From: Legionella sheltonii
Lineage (GTDB): Bacteria > Pseudomonadota > Gammaproteobacteria > Legionellales > Legionellaceae
Direction: 5' to 3'
DNA length: 64,000 nt
Assembly: GCF_026191355.1 (NCBI RefSeq)
Contig: NZ_JAPHOQ010000015.1
Location: 62,001-126,000, forward strand
A program made the translations under genes and the position numbers. Shown here piece after piece: positions 26,670-35,641 of this stretch (the first letter of the stretch is position 1; each line of letters begins with the position of its first letter). Below the pieces are notes generated by a model. That model did not search any database, had not been told where the DNA came from, and was given only the letters and a program-made list of their open reading frames with translations.

Positions 26670-27491
26670 ATGCTTGAAGAATTTACACACAAACTGGATC
26701 AGACTGATATTCCAGCCTTTATATAAGGTACTGCATGGAAAGAAGAGAGTACCCAAGAATTAATTTTTCAGGCATTAAAAAGCGGATTTGTTGGAATTGA
26801 TACCGCAAATCAACGAATGCACTATTTTGAAGAAGGTGTTGGGCATGGAATTCAACAATTTTTAAACGTAACGGGAAAAAGTCGTAGTGAATTATTTTTA
26901 CAAACAAAATTCACACCTGCCCTTGGTCAGGATCATCGCAAACCCTATGATGAAACAGACTCACTTCAAAATCAGGTGCATCAATCTTTTTTAAGTTCTC
27001 TAAATCACTTACAAACAGATTACCTTGACTCCTATATTCTTCATGGACCTACCTTTCGTTCTGGACTCGTTCAAGATGATTTAGATATTTGGGCTGCAAT
27101 GGAGGATTTATACAATCAAGGAAAAATTAGATTGCTTGGTATTTCCAATGTAACTCTAGAACAATTGGAAACCCTATATCGCATTGCCACTGTGAAACCC
27201 TCATTTGTACAGAATCGATGTTTTGCCAGCAATCAATGGGATTTATCGATTCGAGAATTTTGTAAAAAAAATGGATTAATCTATCAGGGATTTTCTTTGC
27301 TTACTGCAAACCAATCCGATTTGCTTACCGATCGGATGCATGCACTTGCGAAACAATACAAGAAGACAATACCACAAATTATATTCCGTTTTGCATTGCA
27401 AATAGGCATGCTGCCATTGACAGGCACAAGTAATCAACAACACATGATGGAGGATTTGGATTTAGATTCATTTGCGCTTACCGTAGATTGA
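26670..27491 (+). pseudogene. Aldo/keto reductase with in-frame stop
   Basis: From the ATG at 26670 the frame reads MLEEFTHKLDQTDIPAFI, then TAA (26724-26726), then GTAWKEESTQELIFQALKSG and onward without another stop to 27491. One base change (for example TAT to TAA, giving the usual Y-G-T-A) explains the break. The rest is a standard AKR barrel: GIDTANQ, the KTKFTP-type stretch with QTKFTPALGQDHRKPYDE, LDSYILHGP, GISNV near 145 and GTSNQQHM near the end. The catalytic Tyr region is present. Restart at 26817 would lose the first strand and the helix with DTANQ. Confidence 0.85.
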
Positions 27492-27600
27492 GTGAAATTT
27501 ATAGAGGAAATTAATAAAGGCTAAACCGGTTTTCTACTGACACAAACTGTCACTAAGGTAGATTATACTCATCGTTTATTTGAACGTCTGGCAAAAAATC

Positions 27601-28026
27601 ATGAGTAAATGTTGGTTGACTGTTGCTTCGGCAGAGCATGTGCGTTTGGGCAAGCAAATGGGAATAATGCAGGTCTGCCATGGTAGGCTTGCTCCTTTAA
27701 AACGAATTCAACCCAATGACTTTGTCATTTATTATTCACCAACGCGTATTTATAAAGCAAAGGATAAGCTGCAATCATTAACCGCTATAGGGATTGTTAA
27801 GGCTGGTGAGCCCTATCAAGTAGAGATGGATGACGATTTTTATCCTTTTCGACGGGATGTAGAGTGGGCCAAGTCAGTTGAGACTCCTATCGCGCCTTTG
27901 CTTTTTGATCTTGATTTCACTAGAAACAATAAAAACTGGGGTTATTCATTGCGGTTTGGGCTAATTCCAATTAGTGACCACGATAAGTCAATTATTGCTA
28001 CTGCCATGCAGGCTCAATGGCTATAA
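27601..28026 (+). CDS. EVE-domain protein
   Basis: 141 aa from the ATG at 27601. A start at 27580 is possible but unsupported. It matches the EVE/YTH-like PUA fold: CWLTVASAEHVRLGKQMGIM, LKRIQPNDFVIYYSPTRIY, DDDFYPFRRDVEW, and WGYSLRFGLIPISDHDKSII at the end. EVE proteins bind modified bases in DNA or RNA and occur in modification-dependent restriction and in housekeeping. This stand-alone form has no nuclease partner nearby. It is 21 bp before a GyrI-like gene and probably co-transcribed with it. The ribosome site is weak. Confidence 0.85.
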   Translation: MSKCWLTVASAEHVRLGKQMGIMQVCHGRLAPLKRIQPNDFVIYYSPTRIYKAKDKLQSLTAIGIVKAGEPYQVEMDDDFYPFRRDVEWAKSVETPIAPLLFDLDFTRNNKNWGYSLRFGLIPISDHDKSIIATAMQAQWL

Positions 28027-28047
28027 TCCACTAAAAGAGAGAATGAG

Positions 28048-28506
28048 ATGATTCACATTAAACCACAACAAATTAAAGTTGAAGCATTTACCGTGACGGG
28101 ACTGAGTGTACGCACTAAAAATGCCGATGAATTTAATTCTGAAACAGCAAAGTTACCAGAACTTTGGCAAAGATTTTATGCCTCACCCATATCAATAAAA
28201 TCGAGATCACCGATTTATGGAGTGTATTCTGCGTATGAGTCAGATCATCATGGATTTTATACCGTCACTGCTGGAGTCGCGATCCATGATCCAGAAATAA
28301 ATGATTTTGATAAGCTCAACATCAAAAAAGGGAATTATCTTATTTTTAAAAACTCTGGTCCGATGCCCAACGCAATCATCGAAATCTGGCAAGCAATTTG
28401 GCACTATTTTGATACTCAATCTACCGTTGCTAGAGCGTATGAGACTGATTTTGAAGTGTATATGGAGCAAGAACAATGTGCGGTCTATATTGGTATTAAA
28501 GAATAG
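28048..28506 (+). CDS. GyrI-like / AraC effector-binding domain protein
   Basis: 152 aa, ATG after AGAGAGAATGAG. Single-domain SOUL/GyrI-like small-molecule-binding fold: VEAFTVTGLSVRTKN, IYGVYSAYESDHHGFYTVTA, NYLIFKNSGPMPNAIIEIWQ and YETDFEVYM match the bacterial effector-binding domain seen in Rob, BmrR and SbmC/GyrI. Without a DNA-binding domain it may sequester a toxic ligand. It follows the EVE gene closely, and then a dispersed repeat. Confidence 0.85.
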   Translation: MIHIKPQQIKVEAFTVTGLSVRTKNADEFNSETAKLPELWQRFYASPISIKSRSPIYGVYSAYESDHHGFYTVTAGVAIHDPEINDFDKLNIKKGNYLIFKNSGPMPNAIIEIWQAIWHYFDTQSTVARAYETDFEVYMEQEQCAVYIGIKE

Positions 28507-28617
28507 ATTTAGAAAAAGTTATCGAGACGATAGAAGGCCCGCAATTAAATAAAAAACTTACTTTTCTGGAAATTGATTGTAGGTGTCTATAGTGAGGTAA
28601 GAAGAAAAAAGATTCTC

Positions 28618-28667
28618 CCGTCATCCCGAGCATAGCGAGGATCTCCATGGCTTGTAGAGATCCCTCG
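28618..28667. repeat. Dispersed GTCATCCCGAG inverted repeat
   Basis: CGTCATCCCGAG is followed by CGAGGATCTC (28636-28645) pairing with GAGATCCCTCG (28657-28667) with one bulge. Same family as the copies near 6336 and 56945. It lies between converging genes. Confidence 0.65.
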
Positions 28668-28713
28668 TATCAGATGCATCATTTCATGAGACCAATATTC
28701 CAAGAATAAGAGA

Positions 28714-29508
28714 CTATGCGATGGATAAAATAAGGCCTCCATCCACGCGAATAGGAGCACCATTAGTTGCGGAAGACAGCGGGCTAGATAAAAATGCAAC
28801 CATATTCGCAATTTCTTCAGTATGAGCCAATCGTTTGATTAATGAAGTGGGTCTTAAGTTTTCAAAAAGTTCCTCTTCGACTTGTTTTGCTGTTTTGTTT
28901 TGCTGTTTTCCAAGATCGGCCACAAACTGGCTAACACCTTCGCTGCTTGTAGGTCCAGGGAGAACTGAGTTGACCGTGACATGAGTTCCTTTTGTTAGTT
29001 CCGCGATACCTCTGGCAACTGCGAGTTGTGCTGTCTTGCTCATACCATAATGTATCATCTCTTTAGGTATTTGTAATGCAGATTCGCTGGAAATAAAAAT
29101 GATTCTGCCCCAGTTTTGTTTCAGCATTGGGGTAAGGTAATTACGGCTTAAACGGACACCACTCATTACATTGACTTCAAACATCTGCAACCACTCGTCA
29201 TCCGAGATATCAACGAAAGGTTTGGCATTATAAATACCCGCATTATTGATAAGAATATCTACTCTAGGAATTTGTTTAATCAATTCATCGGTATCTTTTT
29301 TTTGATTTAAATCAGCAGGGGCGGCGATCAAATTGGCTTCAGGATTGCTTGTTTTAATCTGTTGCATTGCCTGAATCACTCGGTCTTGGGTGCGACCATT
29401 AATGACCACTGTTGCACCTTCACGAGCCAATATTTGTGCAATTGAAAATCCTATTCCCGCTGTGGAGCCGGTTACTAAAGCCGTTTTACCTTTGAGTTGT
29501 AGATCCAT
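28714..29508 (-). CDS. Short-chain dehydrogenase/reductase (SDR)
   Basis: 264 aa, ATG after AGGGAAAAAATA. Classical SDR: TGSTAGIG coenzyme loop (about residues 13-20), DILINNAGIYN, catalytic Ser in FISSESALQIP and the YxxxK motif in HYGMSKTAQLA, then VLPGPTSSEGV and the C-terminal AIRVDGGL-type end (PIRVDGGLILSIA). Arg in NGRTQDR after strand 2 favours NADP(H). The substrate is unknown. It stands alone and converges with the GyrI-like gene across a repeat. Confidence 0.92.
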   Translation of the reverse strand: MDLQLKGKTALVTGSTAGIGFSIAQILAREGATVVINGRTQDRVIQAMQQIKTSNPEANLIAAPADLNQKKDTDELIKQIPRVDILINNAGIYNAKPFVDISDDEWLQMFEVNVMSGVRLSRNYLTPMLKQNWGRIIFISSESALQIPKEMIHYGMSKTAQLAVARGIAELTKGTHVTVNSVLPGPTSSEGVSQFVADLGKQQNKTAKQVEEELFENLRPTSLIKRLAHTEEIANMVAFLSSPLSSATNGAPIRVDGGLILSIA

Positions 29509-29664
29509 TATTTTTTCCCTGAAATCAATTTGAAGAATATTACGAGTGACACATTAGTTTTAATGCTCAGCTTAACAAATTTTTCAATTCTTTTAATCTA
29601 TTTTTTATAGCGACATATTTTAAGAGGAGTGAGGTTTAATAAAAAGGTATGGATTTATTTCACT

Positions 29665-32600
29665 TCAATGAAATGTATTATCTACAGGAGCTTCAGATGT
29701 ATCTTGAGCAGGATCCTCCTTATCGGCCCTAATTTTAAACAAATGTCCTCTCATTTGCTCTTGCAATGTTTTTCGCGCACTATGTTCTTGACCCGCATTA
29801 AATGTAGCCCATCCGCGGGATGATAAGTCGGATTTAACATTTACTTTTCCACCAGAAATTTTGGATACTGCTAATAAGACAGCATCTATGATAGTACCCG
29901 CAAATATTTTCATTGCACCTCTTAAAATTTTTAAATCTGGGAAGTTAATCGAAAGTTCATCATGAAGTTTTTCATATTGTTTGCAACTATTGATTGACTG
30001 AGTTTCGGGACTAATTGCCATTGAAGTTGTCCTAAGGGTAGTTTCTAATAATAAACGTTTCCCACTACAATTTTTTTGTTTAGCTACTTCATCTAAAACG
30101 TCAACTCCTTTTGAGAGAGCATCTAATTTTTTTGATATGGTTTTGGTTTGCTCTTGTAGTTTGTTAAGTTTTGCTTGCAGTTCATCTAGTTCTGGTTCTT
30201 CTTGTTGCGCTTGTAGTTTTTTTTGAAGTTCGTCAATTTTGTTTTGAAGTTCTTCTAGTGTTGGTTTTTTCTGAGGTTCTTCTAGTGTTGGTTCTTTTTG
30301 TGGTTCTTCTAGTGATTCTTGTAGTTCTGTTTCTAGCTCTTGTAGTTTTGTGTGTAGCTCTTGTAAAAGCTTGTCCTGGTGATTCGATAATACGGATATA
30401 CACTCACCTACGCGTTTTTCTAATAAAGCCTCGACACGTTCATGAGGGCAATTATAATCTCTCCATTCAATCAACCATGCTTGATCTTTGTTATCTATCA
30501 ATTGATCATAATGTTTATTGACATAGGCATCAACAGCGTTCCAGATAAGGTCAATATGATGATTCATACCACGACCTTTAACCATTGTGGGTGCAGCATG
30601 TAAGGCTTGTTCAAACTCCTCCCTACTCATTGGGACTTTCACTATTCCGGCATTTGCTTCCTCTTCAGTTGTTTCTTCAAATGATTTCATTAAATTGAAA
30701 TAAGCAGAAGCAACCCCACCGCGGTCAATTGCATCTTTACAGGTAAAGTTGATACTTTTAGGTTTTAAGGATTCAATAATGTGATTTGTCAGTTCATATT
30801 TTAAAAAATGAAACCATACCGCTTGTCGTTGAGCATCCGATAACACAGTTTCGTTAGAATATCCTAATGCTTTGAAGCTCCTGTCCAGTAATTTATTGAT
30901 GATTTCGGTTTCAGTTTCAGGTGTATATTTTCCATCTTCATTACGAAATACTTTCTCACGAACCCGCTTACTAATATGAAAATCTTTAACTTTGGTTAGA
31001 GGAGGGGTGTGACCACCATTTTCTGTGATCCATTTTTTAACTCGGTAATCATCAAGTAATATAGGGCTCTCAAGTTTCCTTTCTTTGATTTTCTCAAATA
31101 TAGAAAAATCCTTATCCTTAATGTTTACTGCTTCCTCTTCACCATTTAATTTGATATAGAATAGTTTTCTATCTTTACCGCTGTCGGTATATATATAGCT
31201 CCCTTTATATTTTGTAAGATCTCGAGGTAACTGGTCCATCAAATGAAGGTCACGACCCTCTCGTGCAATTCGTAAAAACTCTTCTTTCACATCGACAATA
31301 TTATGTTTTGCGTGGGTACTTGCATAATGTTCGTGGCTCATTAGCCCCTTGTCGGCAGGAAGTGTGATGACAGCCACATTTTTATGGCCTGCTGGATTAT
31401 TTATAGGATCGAACTCAAGCTTTTCTAACTGTTCGGTTAATGCGCTTTCCTTTGCTCTCTCATGTGCTATGCTTTCCTTTATTCCCGGGACAATATCACG
31501 ACCCAGCACATTAAAATAAATATGGGTTATTCTATCTTCATCCTCATCAGCAGCTTCTTCCTTTTGTAATAAGGCTTGATCTACTTCAGCTTGGATTAGT
31601 GCGGGCTGGTCTAACTTAACTTGATCTTCCTGCTTTAATTTTTTTTCAGCGCGTTCTTTTTTGATTTGTTCTATCCTCGCTTGTTCTCTGTTTTCTTCTA
31701 TGGCTAGGAATCGTTCGAATAAAGGGCTAACTCGGGCCTCGCCGTGGTGACGTTGCCCCTGTGTTCCAAAACGGTATTCAGTAAAACCTAAATTAGAGCG
31801 GTACCGTCTTATGGTTGCCAAACTGGTACCATGTTGTGGTTTATAAACATCAGCATAAAGTGCTGAGACTTTGCTTGTTGTTGATTCTTGCTCCGCTGGT
31901 GATTGGGTTTCACTGTTAATTGACTCCCCTTTATCGCTTACATGATGAGCAATGGATTTTTGAATGCCAGGTGAGTTTGGGGTATGGCCTAATGCAATGT
32001 GCTCAATTTCTTTATAAGTATCTTCTAAAATGTCATTATCATTAGCATAAAGAGAATAAATAAAGTCTTCTAAAACTTCGATTTCTTTTCCAAGACGTTC
32101 GACTTTTAGGTCAAGCTTTTGTTCAAGTGTTTTTTTACAGATGTTTGTAGTTATTAATTGAGTCACTTCATCGTTATTAAGATGTAGCAGTTTACTTTTT
32201 TGTTTATTAATCTCTTTTAAATTAAGGTCAAATTGCTCTAAATCGTTAATATTTATTATCTTACAAGTACCATCTGCTTCAATATGATACAATTTCTTGT
32301 TTTTATTGTTGTTTTTAGAGTCCTCGCAATATATATAGCTTCCTATATATGTTGTAAGATCCTCAGGTAATTCAGGTAACACATGGAGGTCAGCATTCTG
32401 ATCCTGTAGGTTATCTGTTATCAAGGTGGTAACTTGATCCTCTTTAAGAAGAAATGGAGTAATTTGCTGTTCGTTAATCTTGGCTAGATTTTCGTTAAAT
32501 TTTCTATCATTAATACTCAGTTCATTTCGAGTGCCATCTGGACTAATATAATAAAGTCTCTTTCCGTCGGCGTTATTGCAGTATATATAGCTTCCATTAT

Positions 32601-33042
32601 ATTTTGTAGCATCCTTAGGTAACTCAGACAGCAAATGGAGGGCAGTATGGGAATCTTTTATGTAATCTAAAACGCCTACCTGTTTGACAAAAAATCGTAT
32701 AGATTGTTGTAGCTTATCATTTTCTTTTTTAGGTAGATTTTGATAGTTTTTAATTTGCTCGAGGGCATTACCTAGGGCTGATCGAGGGGCATCATAAATT
32801 GTCTTAATATGTTCATCAAGATAATCAAAAAATTTAGTGTACAAATCACCGTATGGGAAATTTGGATCATAGTCCTTTTTCTCTTTACCACGAAGCGATT
32901 TTAAATCTTTAGCCAGATCGGCGGGAAGCTTATCTAGTATCAAATCAGGAAACTTAACATTTCTTAAGTAATTAAAACAGTTTCTATTATGCAGCTGATC
33001 ACTGGTAATTGACTTGTTTGTTTCTTCTTTAGAACCAGACAT
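29665..33042 (-). CDS. 1,125-aa repeat/CX5R/coiled-coil protein, effector candidate
   Basis: A very large soluble protein with no signal peptide. Three degenerate units of about 80 residues begin near 137, 217 and 598, each with an LP-x-D-x-T-x-Y-x-GSYIY core followed by a LYYI/LYHI/LFYI strand and a basic/acidic helix. A helical region with highly charged runs lies between them (about 300-590). At 768-774 lies FTCKDAIDRGG, a CX5R motif with the Asp-Arg pair seen in phosphoinositide phosphatases such as SopB, Sac1 and myotubularin. Residues about 885-990 are coiled coil with an EEPQKxPTL tandem repeat. The C-terminus ends EAPVDNTFH. A host-lipid phosphatase effector is a reasonable inference but unproven. 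It is transcribed alone. Confidence 0.75.
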   Translation of the reverse strand: MSGSKEETNKSITSDQLHNRNCFNYLRNVKFPDLILDKLPADLAKDLKSLRGKEKKDYDPNFPYGDLYTKFFDYLDEHIKTIYDAPRSALGNALEQIKNYQNLPKKENDKLQQSIRFFVKQVGVLDYIKDSHTALHLLSELPKDATKYNGSYIYCNNADGKRLYYISPDGTRNELSINDRKFNENLAKINEQQITPFLLKEDQVTTLITDNLQDQNADLHVLPELPEDLTTYIGSYIYCEDSKNNNKNKKLYHIEADGTCKIININDLEQFDLNLKEINKQKSKLLHLNNDEVTQLITTNICKKTLEQKLDLKVERLGKEIEVLEDFIYSLYANDNDILEDTYKEIEHIALGHTPNSPGIQKSIAHHVSDKGESINSETQSPAEQESTTSKVSALYADVYKPQHGTSLATIRRYRSNLGFTEYRFGTQGQRHHGEARVSPLFERFLAIEENREQARIEQIKKERAEKKLKQEDQVKLDQPALIQAEVDQALLQKEEAADEDEDRITHIYFNVLGRDIVPGIKESIAHERAKESALTEQLEKLEFDPINNPAGHKNVAVITLPADKGLMSHEHYASTHAKHNIVDVKEEFLRIAREGRDLHLMDQLPRDLTKYKGSYIYTDSGKDRKLFYIKLNGEEEAVNIKDKDFSIFEKIKERKLESPILLDDYRVKKWITENGGHTPPLTKVKDFHISKRVREKVFRNEDGKYTPETETEIINKLLDRSFKALGYSNETVLSDAQRQAVWFHFLKYELTNHIIESLKPKSINFTCKDAIDRGGVASAYFNLMKSFEETTEEEANAGIVKVPMSREEFEQALHAAPTMVKGRGMNHHIDLIWNAVDAYVNKHYDQLIDNKDQAWLIEWRDYNCPHERVEALLEKRVGECISVLSNHQDKLLQELHTKLQELETELQESLEEPQKEPTLEEPQKKPTLEELQNKIDELQKKLQAQQEEPELDELQAKLNKLQEQTKTISKKLDALSKGVDVLDEVAKQKNCSGKRLLLETTLRTTSMAISPETQSINSCKQYEKLHDELSINFPDLKILRGAMKIFAGTIIDAVLLAVSKISGGKVNVKSDLSSRGWATFNAGQEHSARKTLQEQMRGHLFKIRADKEDPAQDTSEAPVDNTFH

Positions 33043-33147
33043 ATATTAATCTCGAATAACTATTTGAACACCCTTGTGATATATATAGTTTAGTTGATTT
33101 TCCTTAAAAAAATATGAAGAAAGTGTGCTTTGGATGAAATTCTGTTG

Positions 33148-34062
33148 TTATTTGGGATAAGGATAAAAAAACGTTGCTTCATGTTTGTTATAAAACAGGT
33201 TAGTGGTAAAAGAATTGGGTATTTTTTGAAATAGTTTTATTGTAGATAACTCCACCTTACCTTGTAATTTAATCGTAAAAATCATTTGCTTCGCTTTTCC
33301 AGAATCTATCCATTTCATAATGAGTGCATAAGCACGATCAGGGTAACATGCAACATCTGATAAAACCCAATCATAGTTTTGCTCCAATTTGGCCGGGTCT
33401 ATAGCAAAAGCACTTTGTTGTACGTAGTTTATGTTAGGTAACTTGGCTATTTGAGGATCTAATAAAGCCTTATCAACAGCAGTGACTGAGGCACCTAATG
33501 ATTGCATGACATAAGTCCATCCTCCCGGAGAAGCGCCTAAATCCAGAACTTTATCTCCTGACTTTGGATATTTTTCAAGAAGAGTGAGTGCCTCCCAGAG
33601 TTTTAAATAGGCACGGTTTGGAGGATTGATTTTATCTTCAATAAAATAGCATGTTCCTTGAGGCCATTTTTTTTGACGTGTGGCGCTATAAATCAAAGTG
33701 TTTTTATCCAGCAAACTGAAAGCACCTATGGGTGGAATCTCAGATTCCAGGGGGAAATGCCGCATGAGCGGAGGAATGACACGTAATTGTTCTGCAATTA
33801 ATCGAGAGCGTCTAATATGGGAAATGGGATGTAAGTACCAGAATTTTCCCGCTTGGCGTAGAATTTTTACCGCTTCAGAAATGGATTGGAATGTTACTAC
33901 CTGAGGTTCTAACCAAATATCTTGTGCAAAACATACATCCAATTTTTTATGAGGTGAACAGACCAAATCTTCCGCAATATTTGAAACATCACCTAACTCT
34001 TCTGAAAGCAGTGAAAGAAAATCGGGTTTGGTGACATAAATTGCAGCAATTTTGTTTTCCAT
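33148..34062 (-). CDS. RlmM/FtsJ-type rRNA 2'-O-methyltransferase-like
   Basis: 304 aa. The N-terminal half resembles the THUMP-like RlmM region. The C-terminal half is an RrmJ/FtsJ Rossmann methyltransferase with the SAM loop LDLGASPGGWTYVM and the K-D-K-E tetrad: Lys in AYLKLWEAL, Asp in VLSDVACYP, Lys in IFTIKLQGK and Glu in NKHEATFFYP. RlmM methylates C2498 of 23S rRNA in E. coli. This one is shorter (304 versus about 366 aa), so it could be a divergent ortholog. It lies between the big effector-like gene and an SDR, with no operon partners. Confidence 0.82.
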   Translation of the reverse strand: MENKIAAIYVTKPDFLSLLSEELGDVSNIAEDLVCSPHKKLDVCFAQDIWLEPQVVTFQSISEAVKILRQAGKFWYLHPISHIRRSRLIAEQLRVIPPLMRHFPLESEIPPIGAFSLLDKNTLIYSATRQKKWPQGTCYFIEDKINPPNRAYLKLWEALTLLEKYPKSGDKVLDLGASPGGWTYVMQSLGASVTAVDKALLDPQIAKLPNINYVQQSAFAIDPAKLEQNYDWVLSDVACYPDRAYALIMKWIDSGKAKQMIFTIKLQGKVELSTIKLFQKIPNSFTTNLFYNKHEATFFYPYPK

Positions 34063-34230
34063 GAATTGAACCTAAAAATTGGATTAAAAAAAGCGGTATC
34101 TTACCATTATGACTTTATGGGAAACGAGTAGTATTTAGTTAAATACAATAATATACCACGTGATGAGACTTTGAATTTATTTGTACTATACTCGATGGAA
34201 TGATGTTTTCAATACAAAAGGGAATTTAAA

Positions 34231-34971
34231 ATGAAAAAGAGAACGGTTCTAATTACAGGTGCTCTTGCTGGAATTGGTAGAGCAACTGCTTTTGCTTTTG
34301 CGCAAGAAGGTGCAAATATCGTAATTTCTGGCCGTAAAAACGAAATAGGGGAGTCTTTAGCAAAAGAGCTACGCACTAGTGGAGTTGATGTTGTGTTCAT
34401 TCGAGCTGACGTTCGTTATGAAGAAGAAGTAAAATCCCTTATAGACACTACAATCAAACGTTTTGGGGGGTTGGACGTTGCTGTGAATAATGCTGGCACA
34501 GAGGGACAACCGGTTTCGATTATTGATGAGACTTTGGAAAACTATCAGGCTACCTTTGACACAAACGTACTCGGTGTCTTTTTGTGCCTTAAATATGAGC
34601 TTAAAGTGATGATGGAACAAGGTTCTGGATGTATCATTAATCTTTCATCAATCGCCGGTCACACCGGAGTGCCAGGTGCATCGATTTATTGTGCAACAAA
34701 GCATGCAGTGGAAGGGTTTACAAAAGTCGCCGCACTTGAGGCCGCTGCAGCTAATGTTCGCGTCAACGCAGTTGCTCCTGGCCCGATTAGTACAGATATG
34801 TTTGAGCGCTTTACAGGCACTGAGGAAAATAAAGCAGCTTTTCTCGAGATGGTACCTTTAAAACGTGCAGGTCTTCCTGAGGAAGTCGCTCATACTATTG
34901 TTTTTTTGGCTTCGGATAAGGCATCTTATATTACAGGAAAAGTGCTCGGAATCGATGGTGGTATGGCCTGA
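34231..34971 (+). CDS. Short-chain dehydrogenase/reductase (SDR)
   Basis: 246 aa, ATG after AAGGGAAT. Classical SDR with TGALAGIGRATAFAF at the N-terminus, VAVNNAGTEGQ, catalytic Ser in IINLSSIAGHTG, YCATKHAVEGFTK for YxxxK, VAPGPISTDMFERF and the C-terminal ITGKVLGIDGGMA. The sequence pattern is close to FabG-like or glucose-dehydrogenase-like enzymes. The Arg in SGRKNE suggests NADP(H). No acyl-carrier or fatty-acid genes are nearby, so it is not assigned to FabG. Confidence 0.92.
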   Translation: MKKRTVLITGALAGIGRATAFAFAQEGANIVISGRKNEIGESLAKELRTSGVDVVFIRADVRYEEEVKSLIDTTIKRFGGLDVAVNNAGTEGQPVSIIDETLENYQATFDTNVLGVFLCLKYELKVMMEQGSGCIINLSSIAGHTGVPGASIYCATKHAVEGFTKVAALEAAAANVRVNAVAPGPISTDMFERFTGTEENKAAFLEMVPLKRAGLPEEVAHTIVFLASDKASYITGKVLGIDGGMA

Positions 34972-35003
34972 GATTAGTACATGCAAGATAAGAATTTAAG
35001 ATT

Positions 35004-35038
35004 TTTGATGGAAAAGACAGAATGTCTTTTCCATCAAA
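35004..35038. terminator. Hairpin between converging genes
   Basis: A 15-bp perfect stem: TTTGATGGAAAAGAC (35004-35018) with its complement (35024-35038) around a 5-base loop. It lies 32 bp after the SDR stop and 6 bp after the HPF stop on the other strand. There is no separate U-run, so it is a candidate two-way terminator or transcript-stabilising hairpin. Confidence 0.55.
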
Positions 35039-35043
35039 GTTAA

Positions 35044-35598
35044 TTATTGTACGTAAACAGTGCTCGCTGCGGGACCATCGTTGCTTTTGGCTTCAACAAA
35101 GAGAACTCTTTTTCCGACTTCTAATTTACTGAAATCATAATCAATGACACTTTTACTGGTAAAGCGGAGTCTTCTTCCATCAATGGTTTCAATAAAACCG
35201 TAATCCGCAACAGGTGCGATTTCGCGAATTAGTCCTACTGGTGGTAGTTCATGGTATTTTACTTTTCCTCGCTGTTTGTGAACATATTTCTTAAGTTGTC
35301 GTGTCATGGCTAGAAAAGCATCTCTTATTGCGACATAGACGTCTTCATGTGCATGATTATCTGCAAGATCACGATTTACTACGAGTTCTGCGTTGGGGAC
35401 CGAAAGATCGATACGTATATGATAAATTTTCCCTTTATTATGATGTCGATGCGTTTCAATCCCTACGTTACAACTCATAATCCGATCACAATACGTTCCT
35501 AATTTTTCAGCATGCTTACGAACATTACCCTCAATAGCTCGAGAGTGCCTTAGATTATTGAATACAATTTTTATAGGAAAATGTACTGAATTGTTCAT
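35044..35598 (-). CDS. HPF-like ribosome factor fused to cold-shock domain
   Basis: 184 aa, ATG after AAGGAGCAAGCA. Residues about 5-112 are an S30AE/HPF-RaiA fold (PIKIVFNNLRHSRAIEGNVR, HIRIDLSVPNAELVVNRD, DVYVAIRDAFLAMTRQLKKY). Residues about 120-184 look like a small OB-fold of CspA type (GLIREIAPVADYGFIETIDG, KRVLFVEAKS). HPF proteins bind idle ribosomes, and the added domain would touch RNA. It follows the CBS gene by 43 bp on the same strand, so the two form an operon. Such HPF-CSD fusions are known from several proteobacteria. Likely role: stress or stationary-phase ribosome protection. Confidence 0.85.
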   Translation of the reverse strand: MNNSVHFPIKIVFNNLRHSRAIEGNVRKHAEKLGTYCDRIMSCNVGIETHRHHNKGKIYHIRIDLSVPNAELVVNRDLADNHAHEDVYVAIRDAFLAMTRQLKKYVHKQRGKVKYHELPPVGLIREIAPVADYGFIETIDGRRLRFTSKSVIDYDFSKLEVGKRVLFVEAKSNDGPAASTVYVQ

Positions 35599-35641
35599 TG
35601 CTTGCTCCTTATATCACAGACATCAATATCGTTTTTTAAAG

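Noticed and set aside
30171-30521. 116-aa hydrophobic frame antisense to the coiled coil
   Set aside because: Val/Leu-rich only because Glu/Gln codons are read in reverse. No ribosome site.
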